From: Candidatus Poribacteria bacterium
Lineage (GTDB): Bacteria; Poribacteria; WGA-4E; PCPOR2b
Assembly (NCBI GenBank): GCA_003635265.1
Contig: PYIZ01000052.1
Span: 184,414-248,413 of the forward strand
DNA: 64,000 bases
Reading direction: 5' to 3'
The first letter of the stretch is position 1. Each line of letters begins with the position of its first letter. A program made the translations under genes and the position numbers. Below the pieces are notes generated by a model. It worked only from the letters and a program-made list of their open reading frames with translations. It had not been told where the DNA came from and ran no database searches. Of the stretch, positions 1 through 7,773 are shown in pieces.

Positions 1-1315
1 GTGGAATGGCATCTTTGAGGAAATATAGCGCCACTGTGATAATAGCAACGCCGAATATGTTCTCCAAAATATACATCCAGCCGCCAGATCTCGGCAGGGC
101 GGCGATGGCACCTGAGAACGTCCCAATCACAACAAAGAGCAATCCCATACCGAGTGCGTAGGTCAACAGTAACCAGAATCCGAGGAAAGCGCTCTCTGTG
201 GTAGCCACATAAGAAAGTACCGCCCCCAACGCTGGTCCTGTACAAGGTGCGGCGATGACCCCCGCAACGGTTCCCATCGCAAACGCACCGGCAAATCCGG
301 CACCGCCGACGCTGTTGAGTCGATTCTGTAGGGCGTAAGGTACACGGAGCTCAAACACACCGAGCATAGACAGTCCAAGCGCGATTAGAATCCCACACAC
401 CGGGAGTATCACCCGTGGATCTGCCATTATCTGTCCAAAGACCGCCCCCGTTGATGCAACAGCAACACCCAGAACTGAGTATGTTAGCGCGATGCCTAGA
501 ACGTAAGTGACGGATAAGAGAAAGGATCGCAGCCGGCCTACGGATTCACCCGCGCCAAAGACGGAAACAGTTATCGGGATTAGCGGGTAAACGCACGGCG
601 TGAAACTGGTCAAGATGCCGCCCACAAAAACGAAGAGGAATGCCCAAAAGTAACCTTTGGATAAGGCTTGGGAAAACTTACCGCTTTCGCTTGTAGCGGT
701 CCCGGAGGGGGTGTCAGGAGGGGAACCGAGTTGCAGGTTTGCAAAGATAGCGTCGTTAATGGGTTGAATCGGTTGGTCCATTCCGACAACATCAATCGTG
801 ACATCAAAATCAATTGTTTTCGGCAGCAAACACTGTTCGTCGTTACACGCTTGGTATGTCAATTGGAAGGGAAGCGTGATCTGTCCTAATGGTGCTGAGT
901 CCAGTAATGTCGTTTGGAACCCGATTACGGCTTCATCATGGTATACAGGGACTTTTCCGCCTAGTGAGGCGATTTCGAGGACATCCGCTTTTGGATACAC
1001 CACTTCACCAAACATCAGATCGGCGTGGTCGGGCAGGGTAACTTCTGTAGGAATCAAGCCTTCTCGGGCGGGATTCGCGTTTGCATGCCAGTTAGGCGCA
1101 AACTTCATCACGATAGCCATCTGGAATGTGCTGCCGGGCTGCACCTGATTTACCGACAAGAGTCCATGCGCTGTGACAATCTCAGTTGGTTTGACATCTT
1201 GCTTGGGCAGCCCAAAACGTGATAACTGTCCCCATAGGGCAGCAGGCGTTCCGATGTATAGTGCACAGATGAGGTATAACAGAAAGTGAAGGCGGAAAAT
1301 TGATTTTCTTACCAT
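1..1315 (-). CDS. dsbD: Thiol:disulfide interchange protein DsbD (3' end off the left edge)
   Basis: Membrane electron carrier that passes reducing power from cytosolic thioredoxin to periplasmic thiol proteins. About 438 residues are visible on the minus strand; the C-terminus, including any terminal thioredoxin domain, lies beyond base 1. Residues 1-30 look like a signal peptide. A periplasmic DsbD-alpha-like domain follows, with a Cys pair at C157 and C162 (CNDEQC). From about residue 220 there is a CcdA/DsbD-type membrane region with the hallmark Cys motifs FTPCVYPLIP (C241) and AAPCTGP (C358). The chosen start is the ATG at 1315, 42 bases after the stop of the thioredoxin-like selenoprotein gene, so the two probably form one redox operon. 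The frame is open to the window edge. Confidence 0.9.
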   Translation of the reverse strand, partial: MVRKSIFRLHFLLYLICALYIGTPAALWGQLSRFGLPKQDVKPTEIVTAHGLLSVNQVQPGSTFQMAIVMKFAPNWHANANPAREGLIPTEVTLPDHADLMFGEVVYPKADVLEIASLGGKVPVYHDEAVIGFQTTLLDSAPLGQITLPFQLTYQACNDEQCLLPKTIDFDVTIDVVGMDQPIQPINDAIFANLQLGSPPDTPSGTATSESGKFSQALSKGYFWAFLFVFVGGILTSFTPCVYPLIPITVSVFGAGESVGRLRSFLLSVTYVLGIALTYSVLGVAVASTGAVFGQIMADPRVILPVCGILIALGLSMLGVFELRVPYALQNRLNSVGGAGFAGAFAMGTVAGVIAAPCTGPALGAVLSYVATTESAFLGFWLLLTYALGMGLLFVVIGTFSGAIAALPRSGGWMYILENIFGVAIITVALYFLKDAIP

Positions 1316-1357
1316 GTCTAATTTTCCCGGCTGTAAAAGCCGCCCGAAAGGTGAGGT

Positions 1358-1798
1358 TTATTTTTGCAATTGCTGATTGATCGCTGCGCTCATTTCCTTT
1401 AGCGTCTGCTTGCTCGTTAGGCGAGCCGATATATCTCGCGTTTGACTATCAATCAGTAGGATGAAACCCGTTCCCTGATTGGCTTTGTAGGCTTCACCCA
1501 TTCCCAGTGCCGAGGTGAGCAATTCCGACTGGTAGTGAGTAGTTCGGTTCGTAAAATCTAGGGTGACAAAGAGTACAGGCTTTCCATCGAACTTGTTCTG
1601 CAAATCGGTGAAGATGGTCCCCATCTTTTTGCAGGAACCTCACCAATCTGCGTGAAATTTTACGGCGATTATCTGTGGGGCAGCGGGTTCTTTGGCTGAC
1701 TCCTCGCCAGATAAGCTGATGGTCGTTACAATTAAGGTGGTCGCTACCATGATGGAGAGGGCAACCAAAATCCATCGAAGTTGAACGGGGAATTTCAT
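1358..1798 (-). CDS. Thioredoxin-like selenoprotein with UxxC redox motif (in-frame UGA)
   Basis: Predicted exported or membrane-anchored thioredoxin-fold protein of 146 residues, read through an in-frame TGA at 1640-1642. Residues 1-30 form a hydrophobic N-terminal segment. The catalytic stretch reads HADW-[UGA]-GSCKKM, so the UGA sits exactly where the first Cys of a thioredoxin CxxC belongs (residue 53) and the second Cys is C56. The remainder (residues 59-146) continues the thioredoxin-fold pattern in the same frame, which argues against a simple stop. A SECIS-like hairpin follows the UGA at 1599-1633. The ATG at 1798 has an AGGA ribosome-binding site. It lies directly upstream of dsbD, fitting a periplasmic redox role. 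An ordinary pseudogene or a TGC-to-TGA sequencing error is the alternative; conventional gene callers would report only the 88-aa fragment 1358-1624. Confidence 0.8.
1599..1633 (-). promoter_or_regulatory. Bacterial SECIS-like hairpin
   Basis: In the mRNA sense, a 6-bp lower stem (UGCAAA with UUUGCA) carries a perfect 7-bp apical stem (AAGAUGG with CCAUCUU) closed by a GGA loop; the 3' side has a 6-nt bulge. The apical loop begins 19 nt after the in-frame UGA and starts with GG. Known bacterial SECIS elements sit immediately downstream of the UGA and have a small apical loop with a G in its first two positions, so position and shape both fit. No covariation data are available here. Confidence 0.7.
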
Positions 1799-1933
1799 GA
1801 GGTTTTTCCTTTCGGTATTTGTAAGAAAAAGGTAAAAGGGTAGGAGAAAAGTAAAGAGATGAATTGCAGATTGTGGATCCCTTATTCGCTAAAGGCATCC
1901 ACAACTGCGTGCGTATTACATTAGGTTTTATAC

Positions 1934-3496
1934 CTACTTCGGTTCGAGGATAGCGCAGGGTAAGATCATCTCTTCCATTGAGATGCCACCGTGCTGGAAT
2001 CCTCCGTTATATTGGTGCTTATAGTCATTAAACTGATTCGGATAAACAAAGTAATAGTCCTCTTTGGCGAGGATATAATTCTTTTCGTAAGGCGTATCGG
2101 GCAGCATGTACTGTTCCGGCTGGGTAATTCTCAATCCGGCGCCTTCGTTACATATAAGCTCACCGCCGACTTTGAATCGAAGCCCATTCGTTGCAGGTCT
2201 GTCGCCTGAAACTTTCGCTGCGTGCTGACACAAAATTGAACCGTGATCCGCTGTTAGAACAACCGTAACGCCTCGATCTGCCAACAATTTGAGGATCTTA
2301 TACACCCCTGAATGCTGAAACCAATTTTGCACAAATGTACGAAACGCGGTTTCATCGGGAATGAGTTGCTTGAGCAAAGCGATCTCAGAACGCTTATGGG
2401 TCAGGTGGTCAATAAAACCAACGACTACCGCTGCTAAACTGATGCGTTTAGTATTGCTAATCCATTGCAGGTACTCCATTTCCCCGCGCACATCGAAGAT
2501 TTTAAAGTAGTGGGGAGTGGGTTTGAGGTAGATACCGTGTCTCTCTAGTTGCAATCGCATCAGATCTTTTTCATGACGGTTGACACTGGTGTTCTCATCA
2601 TCAGTCTCCACCCATAAATCGGGATAGCGTTGCGAAAACTCTAGCGGAAACAGGCCGCTGAAAATCGAGTTCCGGGAGTAATTAGTCGCCGTCGGCAAGA
2701 TTGAGTAGTGATAGTGTGTTGTAATCTGAAAGTGTGGGTCTAGGAGAGGTTTAATTTTCAGCCAATGATCTAGCCGCATACAGTCCATCACCATGAAGAA
2801 AACCTGCTTGCCAACCTGTATCTGTGGAATAACATGTTTGTAAAGCAGATCTACCGATAAAACAGGGGAATCCTCACCAACCAGCCAATTAGGATAGTTC
2901 TCCTCAATATAGCGGGCAAATAGGGCGTTACATTCCTGCTTTTCCAGCTTGTGTGTTTCACGTAGACTATCGGCGATATCAAGCTCATCCAGACGCAGAT
3001 CCCACTCGGCGAGTTGTGTGTAAATGTCAATCCACGTTTTCCAATCAACATCGTGCTGTTTTAATGCGCTTCGCTTATTAAAGTCGATAACATACTCTTG
3101 GGCGGTATGATCCTCTGTAACAGCATCGTATTCCAAGAGGAACGCCAGTTGTGAGGCAATCTGTTGCGGGTTCAACGGTTTCATCAAAAAATCATCAACA
3201 CGATGGATAATAGCCTCATTCATAATCTCCTGTTGCTCATTTTCGGTCACCATAACTACCGGTAAATAGGGGCATCTCCTCTTGATCGCCGAAAGCAGAC
3301 GAATCCCGTCCATATCGGGCATCATATGGTTAATCAGGACCGCGTCGTAAGTTTTTTTCTTTAACTGGGATAACCCATCAACCCCCCTCATTGCAGGCGT
3401 AATCTGATAACCCCTTTGTTCCAAGAATAGGATGTGCTTTTCTAAACTGCTAATTTCATCATCAATCCACAAAATCCTCCTTGCTTGTGTTTGCAT
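1934..3496 (-). CDS. PorX-like response regulator: degenerate receiver plus PglZ domain
   Basis: 520 residues with the architecture of PorX, the receiver/alkaline-phosphatase-like regulator of type IX secretion: REC domain at 1-125, helical linker, PglZ domain from about 215. The receiver keeps the acidic pair D12/D13, T84 and K106, but the phospho-acceptor position is Asn (N56 in VLINHMMPDMDG; codon AAC). The PglZ part keeps metal and nucleophile-type residues: DCMRLD (D238), LPTATNYSRN (T271), TADHG (D417/H418) and QHGGIS near 503. The start overlaps the upstream Nudix gene by 35 bases, suggesting coupled translation. Function in secretion control is inferred from the family; no T9SS structural gene is in the window. 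Loss of the phosphorylation Asp suggests phosphorylation-independent signalling. Confidence 0.85.
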   Translation of the reverse strand: MQTQARRILWIDDEISSLEKHILFLEQRGYQITPAMRGVDGLSQLKKKTYDAVLINHMMPDMDGIRLLSAIKRRCPYLPVVMVTENEQQEIMNEAIIHRVDDFLMKPLNPQQIASQLAFLLEYDAVTEDHTAQEYVIDFNKRSALKQHDVDWKTWIDIYTQLAEWDLRLDELDIADSLRETHKLEKQECNALFARYIEENYPNWLVGEDSPVLSVDLLYKHVIPQIQVGKQVFFMVMDCMRLDHWLKIKPLLDPHFQITTHYHYSILPTATNYSRNSIFSGLFPLEFSQRYPDLWVETDDENTSVNRHEKDLMRLQLERHGIYLKPTPHYFKIFDVRGEMEYLQWISNTKRISLAAVVVGFIDHLTHKRSEIALLKQLIPDETAFRTFVQNWFQHSGVYKILKLLADRGVTVVLTADHGSILCQHAAKVSGDRPATNGLRFKVGGELICNEGAGLRITQPEQYMLPDTPYEKNYILAKEDYYFVYPNQFNDYKHQYNGGFQHGGISMEEMILPCAILEPK

Positions 3497-4070
3497 TACA
3501 TATCACCTCACCCTCCCTATATTGCCGCAAGGTTGCGGCTTGCAGCTCCGCACGGTATCTCAAACCGGCGGATTCTGACTCTTGCAGAGCCTTCAAAAGA
3601 TTGGTATTTAATTCATCAAAAGTTGCCCAACGGGCACCAGCGATTTCTTTTGTATCAACAGGTTGTAAATGCCCCCCTACCGCCTGAGCGGCAAAGACAT
3701 GAGATGTCCAGAACACCGTTTCGTCCTCAAAAGAGAAGTGAACATACACTTTGAGGAGATATCTCTGGAGTTGAATCTCTAAGCCTGTTTCCTCATAGGC
3801 TTCGCGCTGTGCGCCTGTTTCAAAATCTTCTCCTCGTTCAACGCCACCGCTGGGTGGACGGTAGACATCAAGAGGATAGCTCGGTTTTCGGATCACCGCA
3901 ATTTTATCACCTTTGGAAATGAACAAAGTTACGTCGTGTGCTCGTCCGTGTCGCATACTCCACTTAAGCAGGTCAAATCCCTGCTGATTCATCGTGTAGG
4001 CAGTGCGAAGGATTCGTGGCACACCATATTTCTCTTCAATTCGATTCAGCACTTCTTGGGTGATGTACAT
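3462..4070 (-). CDS. Nudix hydrolase
   Basis: 202 residues. A complete Nudix box lies at about residues 75-97, matching GX5EX7REUXEEXGU (GGVERGE ... REAYEETGL), so metal-dependent hydrolysis of a nucleoside diphosphate-linked or related substrate is expected. The N-terminal 70 residues and C-terminal 80 residues give no substrate clue. The 3' end overlaps the PorX-like gene. A degenerate short-repeat tract (4072-4113) lies immediately upstream of the ATG, so no clear ribosome-binding site is visible and the exact start is somewhat uncertain. Confidence 0.88.
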   Translation of the reverse strand: MYITQEVLNRIEEKYGVPRILRTAYTMNQQGFDLLKWSMRHGRAHDVTLFISKGDKIAVIRKPSYPLDVYRPPSGGVERGEDFETGAQREAYEETGLEIQLQRYLLKVYVHFSFEDETVFWTSHVFAAQAVGGHLQPVDTKEIAGARWATFDELNTNLLKALQESESAGLRYRAELQAATLRQYREGEVICNANTSKEDFVD

Positions 4071-4071
4071 T

Positions 4072-4113
4072 GCGTGAAACGTGAAACCTAATGCGTAAAA
4101 CGTAATGCGTAAA
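4072..4113. repeat. Short degenerate tandem repeat (GCGTGAAAC / GCGTAAAAC type)
   Basis: Tandem units of the type GCGTGAAAC, GTGAAACCTAAT, GCGTAAAAC and GTAATGCGTAAA. Related tracts occur at 7679-7710, 10024-10056 and 17303-17329. No coding sense; function unknown. Confidence 0.75.
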
Positions 4114-4189
4114 GGGGGACTAGTTCACTGGTATCGTCGAGCTAGGCGGGTCTGATTCTGTTGTAGAATTTCTTAACATGAGCCCGACA

Positions 4190-5521
4190 CTAAATTCCGC
4201 CGACGAAACGCCCCACATTCAACAAACCGACCGGATCGAACTTGGTTTTGATTGCTTTCATTAACTCAAAACTCCCACCGACTGGTCCCCAGACATCAAT
4301 TTGACGTTTGAGCGCAGTTGGTGCGGACTCAATGATTAGGTTTCCGCCAACATTCGCGGCAGCGTCACGCAGATTTGCGATTGCGTCCGCCACATGCTCC
4401 ACCGGACCCTCGCTGTCGGGAAAGTCTGAGAAGATGACATAGACAACGCCATTTCCCATCAGTCCCATCGCTCGTACCCGCCAAGAGGATGAATCATTCA
4501 TTTCTAAGACGGTATTAAGGAAGTCCCCAACATCGGTCCTACGGAGATTCGCTCGACAGATGACGATAGGAGTAGCCGATCCATCCTCTGGAAAAGTACA
4601 CATTGACCCCCGGAGTTCTTGTTGCCGCTGCCCTTGATACACCCCCACACCGACAGCCTCGTTTTGTTGCGCTATTGTTTTGACAGAATCAATTTGCCAT
4701 TCGACGGTTTCGGGGTGTCCGTCCAGTCCCATCAAGAGGCACGGTTCAGGACTGTCAGTGAGCGGTGCACCGTTGATAAATAGGTTGAGGAAGGTGGGCA
4801 GCAGTTGAGAACCTGATATCTCTGAAGCAGTATTCACCGCCTCCCCAACGTCCGCAAAAGTTAATAAAATATTACGTTCAATTTCCGGTAATGGTTGCAG
4901 CTTGAGCGAAACTTCTGTGATGACACCCAGCGTACCGAACGAACCGAGATACAACTTGTTGAGATCGTATCCGGCTACATTTTTGACAACCTTGCCACCG
5001 CTCTTGACAACGGTTCCGCTCGATTGAACAACACGCATTCCAAGGACAAGATCTCGCGCACTGCCAAATCGAAGTCGCGAAGGACCGCTGGCATTTGTTG
5101 CGGTTATTCCACCAATCGTACATCGGTCAGCGTAAGGTGGATCGAGTGAGAAGTATTGTCCATGTTCAGTCAACTTGGCTTGGAGCACCGCGAGCCGAAT
5201 GCCAGCCTCCACCGTCACTGTCAGGTCGGCGGGTTCGTATTCTAATATTTGGTCCAACCTTGACGTTGACAGGATCAGATCGACCTCCTCTGGAGGAACC
5301 CCGATCCCCAGCTTGGTCCCACTTCCCGCAGGGATAACTGACAACTCGTTATCCGCAGCATAGCCCAGCACTTCTTGAATCTCGTGGGTTGATGCAGGTA
5401 AAACGACGGCTTGGGGGCCGATGCCGTCGATTGCATAACGATTTAGTTGATTATCGGGAAGCAACCCCGCTTCACCGACAATTTGAACCAGATCCTCGTG
5501 TAACTGATTTGAGTTAGACAT
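4190..5521 (-). CDS. glcE: GlcE-like FAD-binding oxidase subunit
   Basis: 443 residues of the FAD-binding PCMH-type oxidase family (FAD_binding_4), closest in layout to GlcE of glycolate oxidase. Characteristic segments are GSGTKLGIG near residue 60, the TIGGITATNASGPSRLRFG stretch near 135, KNVAGYDLNKLYLGSFGTLG near 185, and a C-terminal PVGLLNVGRF. It lies downstream of GlcD with only a lipoprotein gene between, so the two probably form a membrane-associated 2-hydroxyacid dehydrogenase. The iron-sulfur subunit GlcF normally encoded alongside is not in the window. The substrate (glycolate, lactate or another 2-hydroxyacid) cannot be told from sequence. Confidence 0.85.
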   Translation of the reverse strand: MSNSNQLHEDLVQIVGEAGLLPDNQLNRYAIDGIGPQAVVLPASTHEIQEVLGYAADNELSVIPAGSGTKLGIGVPPEEVDLILSTSRLDQILEYEPADLTVTVEAGIRLAVLQAKLTEHGQYFSLDPPYADRCTIGGITATNASGPSRLRFGSARDLVLGMRVVQSSGTVVKSGGKVVKNVAGYDLNKLYLGSFGTLGVITEVSLKLQPLPEIERNILLTFADVGEAVNTASEISGSQLLPTFLNLFINGAPLTDSPEPCLLMGLDGHPETVEWQIDSVKTIAQQNEAVGVGVYQGQRQQELRGSMCTFPEDGSATPIVICRANLRRTDVGDFLNTVLEMNDSSSWRVRAMGLMGNGVVYVIFSDFPDSEGPVEHVADAIANLRDAAANVGGNLIIESAPTALKRQIDVWGPVGGSFELMKAIKTKFDPVGLLNVGRFVGGI

Positions 5522-5530
5522 ATTGATAAA

Positions 5531-6229
5531 TTACTCAACCCCGAAGCTATCAAATTTGACCGTTGCAGGGCTGCTGTCTCCGTGTTGGGATTTTCCATAC
5601 ATGCCCACTTTACCCGGTCTTAGCGATCGTTCGTGGAAGCGTCCGATATTCTCACCGTTGATTGAGAGCGTCACATTTTGACCGACTTGACGTGCGGAAA
5701 GCTTGATTGGGGTATCCTTTTGAAAGGTTACTTCGCGTGTACGAATATCCGGCGCACGCATACTCCTTCCACCGATATGCCCCTCGACTCCCACGCTACA
5801 TTTCTTGCCGAACGGGTCTGCACCCGCCGGCCGGTATACATAAAATAGGATTTGTGAACTTTTACCTCGGACAGCGAAAGCGATACCGACCGATTCACCG
5901 ACATTTGGCGGCATCACTTCAGCGGTCACGGTGTATTCTTTCATTGCAGCACTCTCGACGGACGATAATAGGACCGTATCCTCTTGTCCGGCTTGTAGAT
6001 GTAACATTCTCCCTTCGATTTTATGGGGTGCTTCGACTGCAAACAGAGATCCATCCGATTGATCGAAGGTGTCCATCTTGGGACCCGTGGCAGGCATCGC
6101 TTCTGCTTCGGCTGACTCCTCCATCGCGGGTTGGGCCGCTTCCGGGGCGCCGGCTGGAGGGGCACATCCAATTCCGATCGCTACAATTGCAACAGTGACC
6201 AATTGTAAGACTTGGCTCCAGTATTTCAT
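5531..6229 (-). CDS. Lipoprotein with a concanavalin-like (DUF1080-type) domain
   Basis: 232 residues. The N-terminus has a hydrophobic signal followed by a Cys at 22 (GIGC), a plausible though imperfect lipobox, then a low-complexity Ala/Pro/Glu linker to about residue 50. The rest looks like the beta-sandwich seen in DUF1080/LamG-like proteins, ending with the typical pattern GRFHERSLRPGKVGMYG and KFDSFGVE. It sits between glcD and glcE (9 bp from glcE) and is co-oriented, so it is probably transcribed with them. A glycan-binding or hydrolytic role is only a family-based guess. Confidence 0.75.
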   Translation of the reverse strand: MKYWSQVLQLVTVAIVAIGIGCAPPAGAPEAAQPAMEESAEAEAMPATGPKMDTFDQSDGSLFAVEAPHKIEGRMLHLQAGQEDTVLLSSVESAAMKEYTVTAEVMPPNVGESVGIAFAVRGKSSQILFYVYRPAGADPFGKKCSVGVEGHIGGRSMRAPDIRTREVTFQKDTPIKLSARQVGQNVTLSINGENIGRFHERSLRPGKVGMYGKSQHGDSSPATVKFDSFGVE

Positions 6230-6255
6230 GAGATATTCTTCTCTGTTTTAGACGG

Positions 6256-7665
6256 TTATAGCCCAAGTTTGGCGTACGATTCGGCGGTTGGGAATATTTT
6301 TCCGGGGTTACACAACCCTGATGGATTGAAGATGTCTTTAACGGTTGCCATTACCGCTAGATCTTGAGGATTGAAAATCAGCGGCATATAATCCATCTTT
6401 TCAACCCCGATGCCGTGTTCGCCTGTGATTGTCCCACCGGCTTCCGCACATGCTCTGAGAATTTCCATATTTACCGCTTCAACTCGCTCGCATTGGTCTG
6501 CGTCGCGTTCGTCGAACAGAACGATTGGGTGGATATTTCCATCGCCGGCGTGAAAAACATTCGCGATCGGAATGTCGTATTTCTCAGAAATCTCTGCGAT
6601 TCGTCTGAGGACTTTGGGCAGCTGTGTGCGCGGCACCACTCCATCTTGTGTGATATAGTTGGGTGCAAGCCGCCCAAATGATCCGAAGGCGCTTTTACGC
6701 GATTTCCAGATCTGCTGCCGATCTTCCTCATCCTTGGCGTAGCGGGTTTCACGGCAGTTGTTCTCATTGAAGATTTCAGTAATCTGCTCTGCTTGACTCT
6801 GCATCCCAGCCTTTATGCCATCAAGCTCAACGATGAGGACAGCGCCGGCGTCGAGCGGGAATCCCCAGTGGAACGCCTCTTCGACCGCTTTGATAACAAA
6901 GTGATCCATCATCTCCAATGCAGCGGGAATGATACCTTTCGCGATGATACTGGATACTACGTTAGACGCATCGTCAATCGTTTCAAATATGCCGAGCAGG
7001 GTTTGATAGCCTTCCGGTTTGCGTAAGAGCCGGACGGTCGCCTTTGTCACGATGCCGAAGGTGCCCTCCGATCCGATCATGACACCCCGAATGTCGTAGC
7101 CGGGTGTTTCTTCAACGGCACCGCCGAACTCAACAATCTCTCCATCGGTCAAGACCACCTCTAATCCCAGAACGTGGTTTGAAGTAACACCATATTTGAG
7201 TGTGTGGGGACCGCCGGAGTTTTCTGCGATGTTCCCGCCGATGCTACACGCTTGCTGACTAGAGGGGTCCGGTGCATAGTAGTATCCATCATCTTGAACG
7301 GCTTGCGTCAGCCAAAGGTTTACAACCCCCGGCTCTACGACTGCTTGTTGGTTCGCTATATCGATCTCAAGGATACGATTCATTCGGTTTAGTGCAATAA
7401 TGATGCCACCGTTGACAGTCAACATGCCACCACTCAAGCCGGTCCCCGCGCCTCGTGCAACGAATGGCACGTTGTGCTTGTTTGCCAGTTTGACTATCGC
7501 TGAAATCTCTTGTGGGGTTGTCGGGAAAACGACAACATCGGGGAGTGCTTTGAACACGGTTGCCCCGTCGCATTCATAAACGGAGAGTGAGGTCGAATCG
7601 GTGATAACATGCTCCGATCCAACGATATTTGCAAGTTCGGAAATGAGTGGATCGTTTTCTTTCAT
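6256..7665 (-). CDS. glcD: GlcD-like FAD-linked 2-hydroxyacid oxidase
   Basis: 469 residues of the FAD-linked oxidase family (GlcD, D-lactate dehydrogenase type). Visible signatures are PFVARGAGTGLSGGM in the FAD-binding part, CSIGGNIAENSGGPHTLKYG, GSEGTFGIVTKATVRL, a HAGDGNIHP motif in the substrate domain, and the terminal DIFNPSGLCNPGKIFP. The start is placed at the ATG at 7665, preceded by GAGGT at good spacing; a longer frame to 7770 merely translates the upstream short-repeat tract. It is followed by a lipoprotein gene and glcE, with no glcF in the window. Oxidation of glycolate or D-lactate feeding the respiratory chain is the likely role. Confidence 0.9.
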   Translation of the reverse strand: MKENDPLISELANIVGSEHVITDSTSLSVYECDGATVFKALPDVVVFPTTPQEISAIVKLANKHNVPFVARGAGTGLSGGMLTVNGGIIIALNRMNRILEIDIANQQAVVEPGVVNLWLTQAVQDDGYYYAPDPSSQQACSIGGNIAENSGGPHTLKYGVTSNHVLGLEVVLTDGEIVEFGGAVEETPGYDIRGVMIGSEGTFGIVTKATVRLLRKPEGYQTLLGIFETIDDASNVVSSIIAKGIIPAALEMMDHFVIKAVEEAFHWGFPLDAGAVLIVELDGIKAGMQSQAEQITEIFNENNCRETRYAKDEEDRQQIWKSRKSAFGSFGRLAPNYITQDGVVPRTQLPKVLRRIAEISEKYDIPIANVFHAGDGNIHPIVLFDERDADQCERVEAVNMEILRACAEAGGTITGEHGIGVEKMDYMPLIFNPQDLAVMATVKDIFNPSGLCNPGKIFPTAESYAKLGL

Positions 7666-7678
7666 CGGATAGACCTCA

Positions 7679-7710
7679 TGCGTAAAACGTAATGCGTGAA
7701 ACGTGAAAAC
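7679..7710. repeat. Short degenerate tandem repeat (GCGTAAAACGTAAT type)
   Basis: Contains GCGTAAAACGTAAT followed by GCGTGAAACGTGAAAACAAT. The last 15 or so bases recur at 10041-10056. It lies directly upstream of the glcD ribosome-binding site and artificially extends the glcD frame if translated. Confidence 0.7.
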
Positions 7711-7773
7711 AATTGGGGCATTATGAGCCAATGAACCCATGAACCCAATAGCCTCACCAATTTGCACCAAAGG

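Noticed and set aside
1494..1904. 136-aa open frame opposite/overlapping the thioredoxin-like gene
   Set aside because: Same-strand but different frame; no signal or family pattern, and it overlaps the thioredoxin frame that has domain motifs.
6256..7770. Longer GlcD reading frame starting at 7770
   Set aside because: The extra N-terminal 35 residues only translate the short-repeat tract 7679-7710; the ATG at 7665 has a proper GAGGT site.
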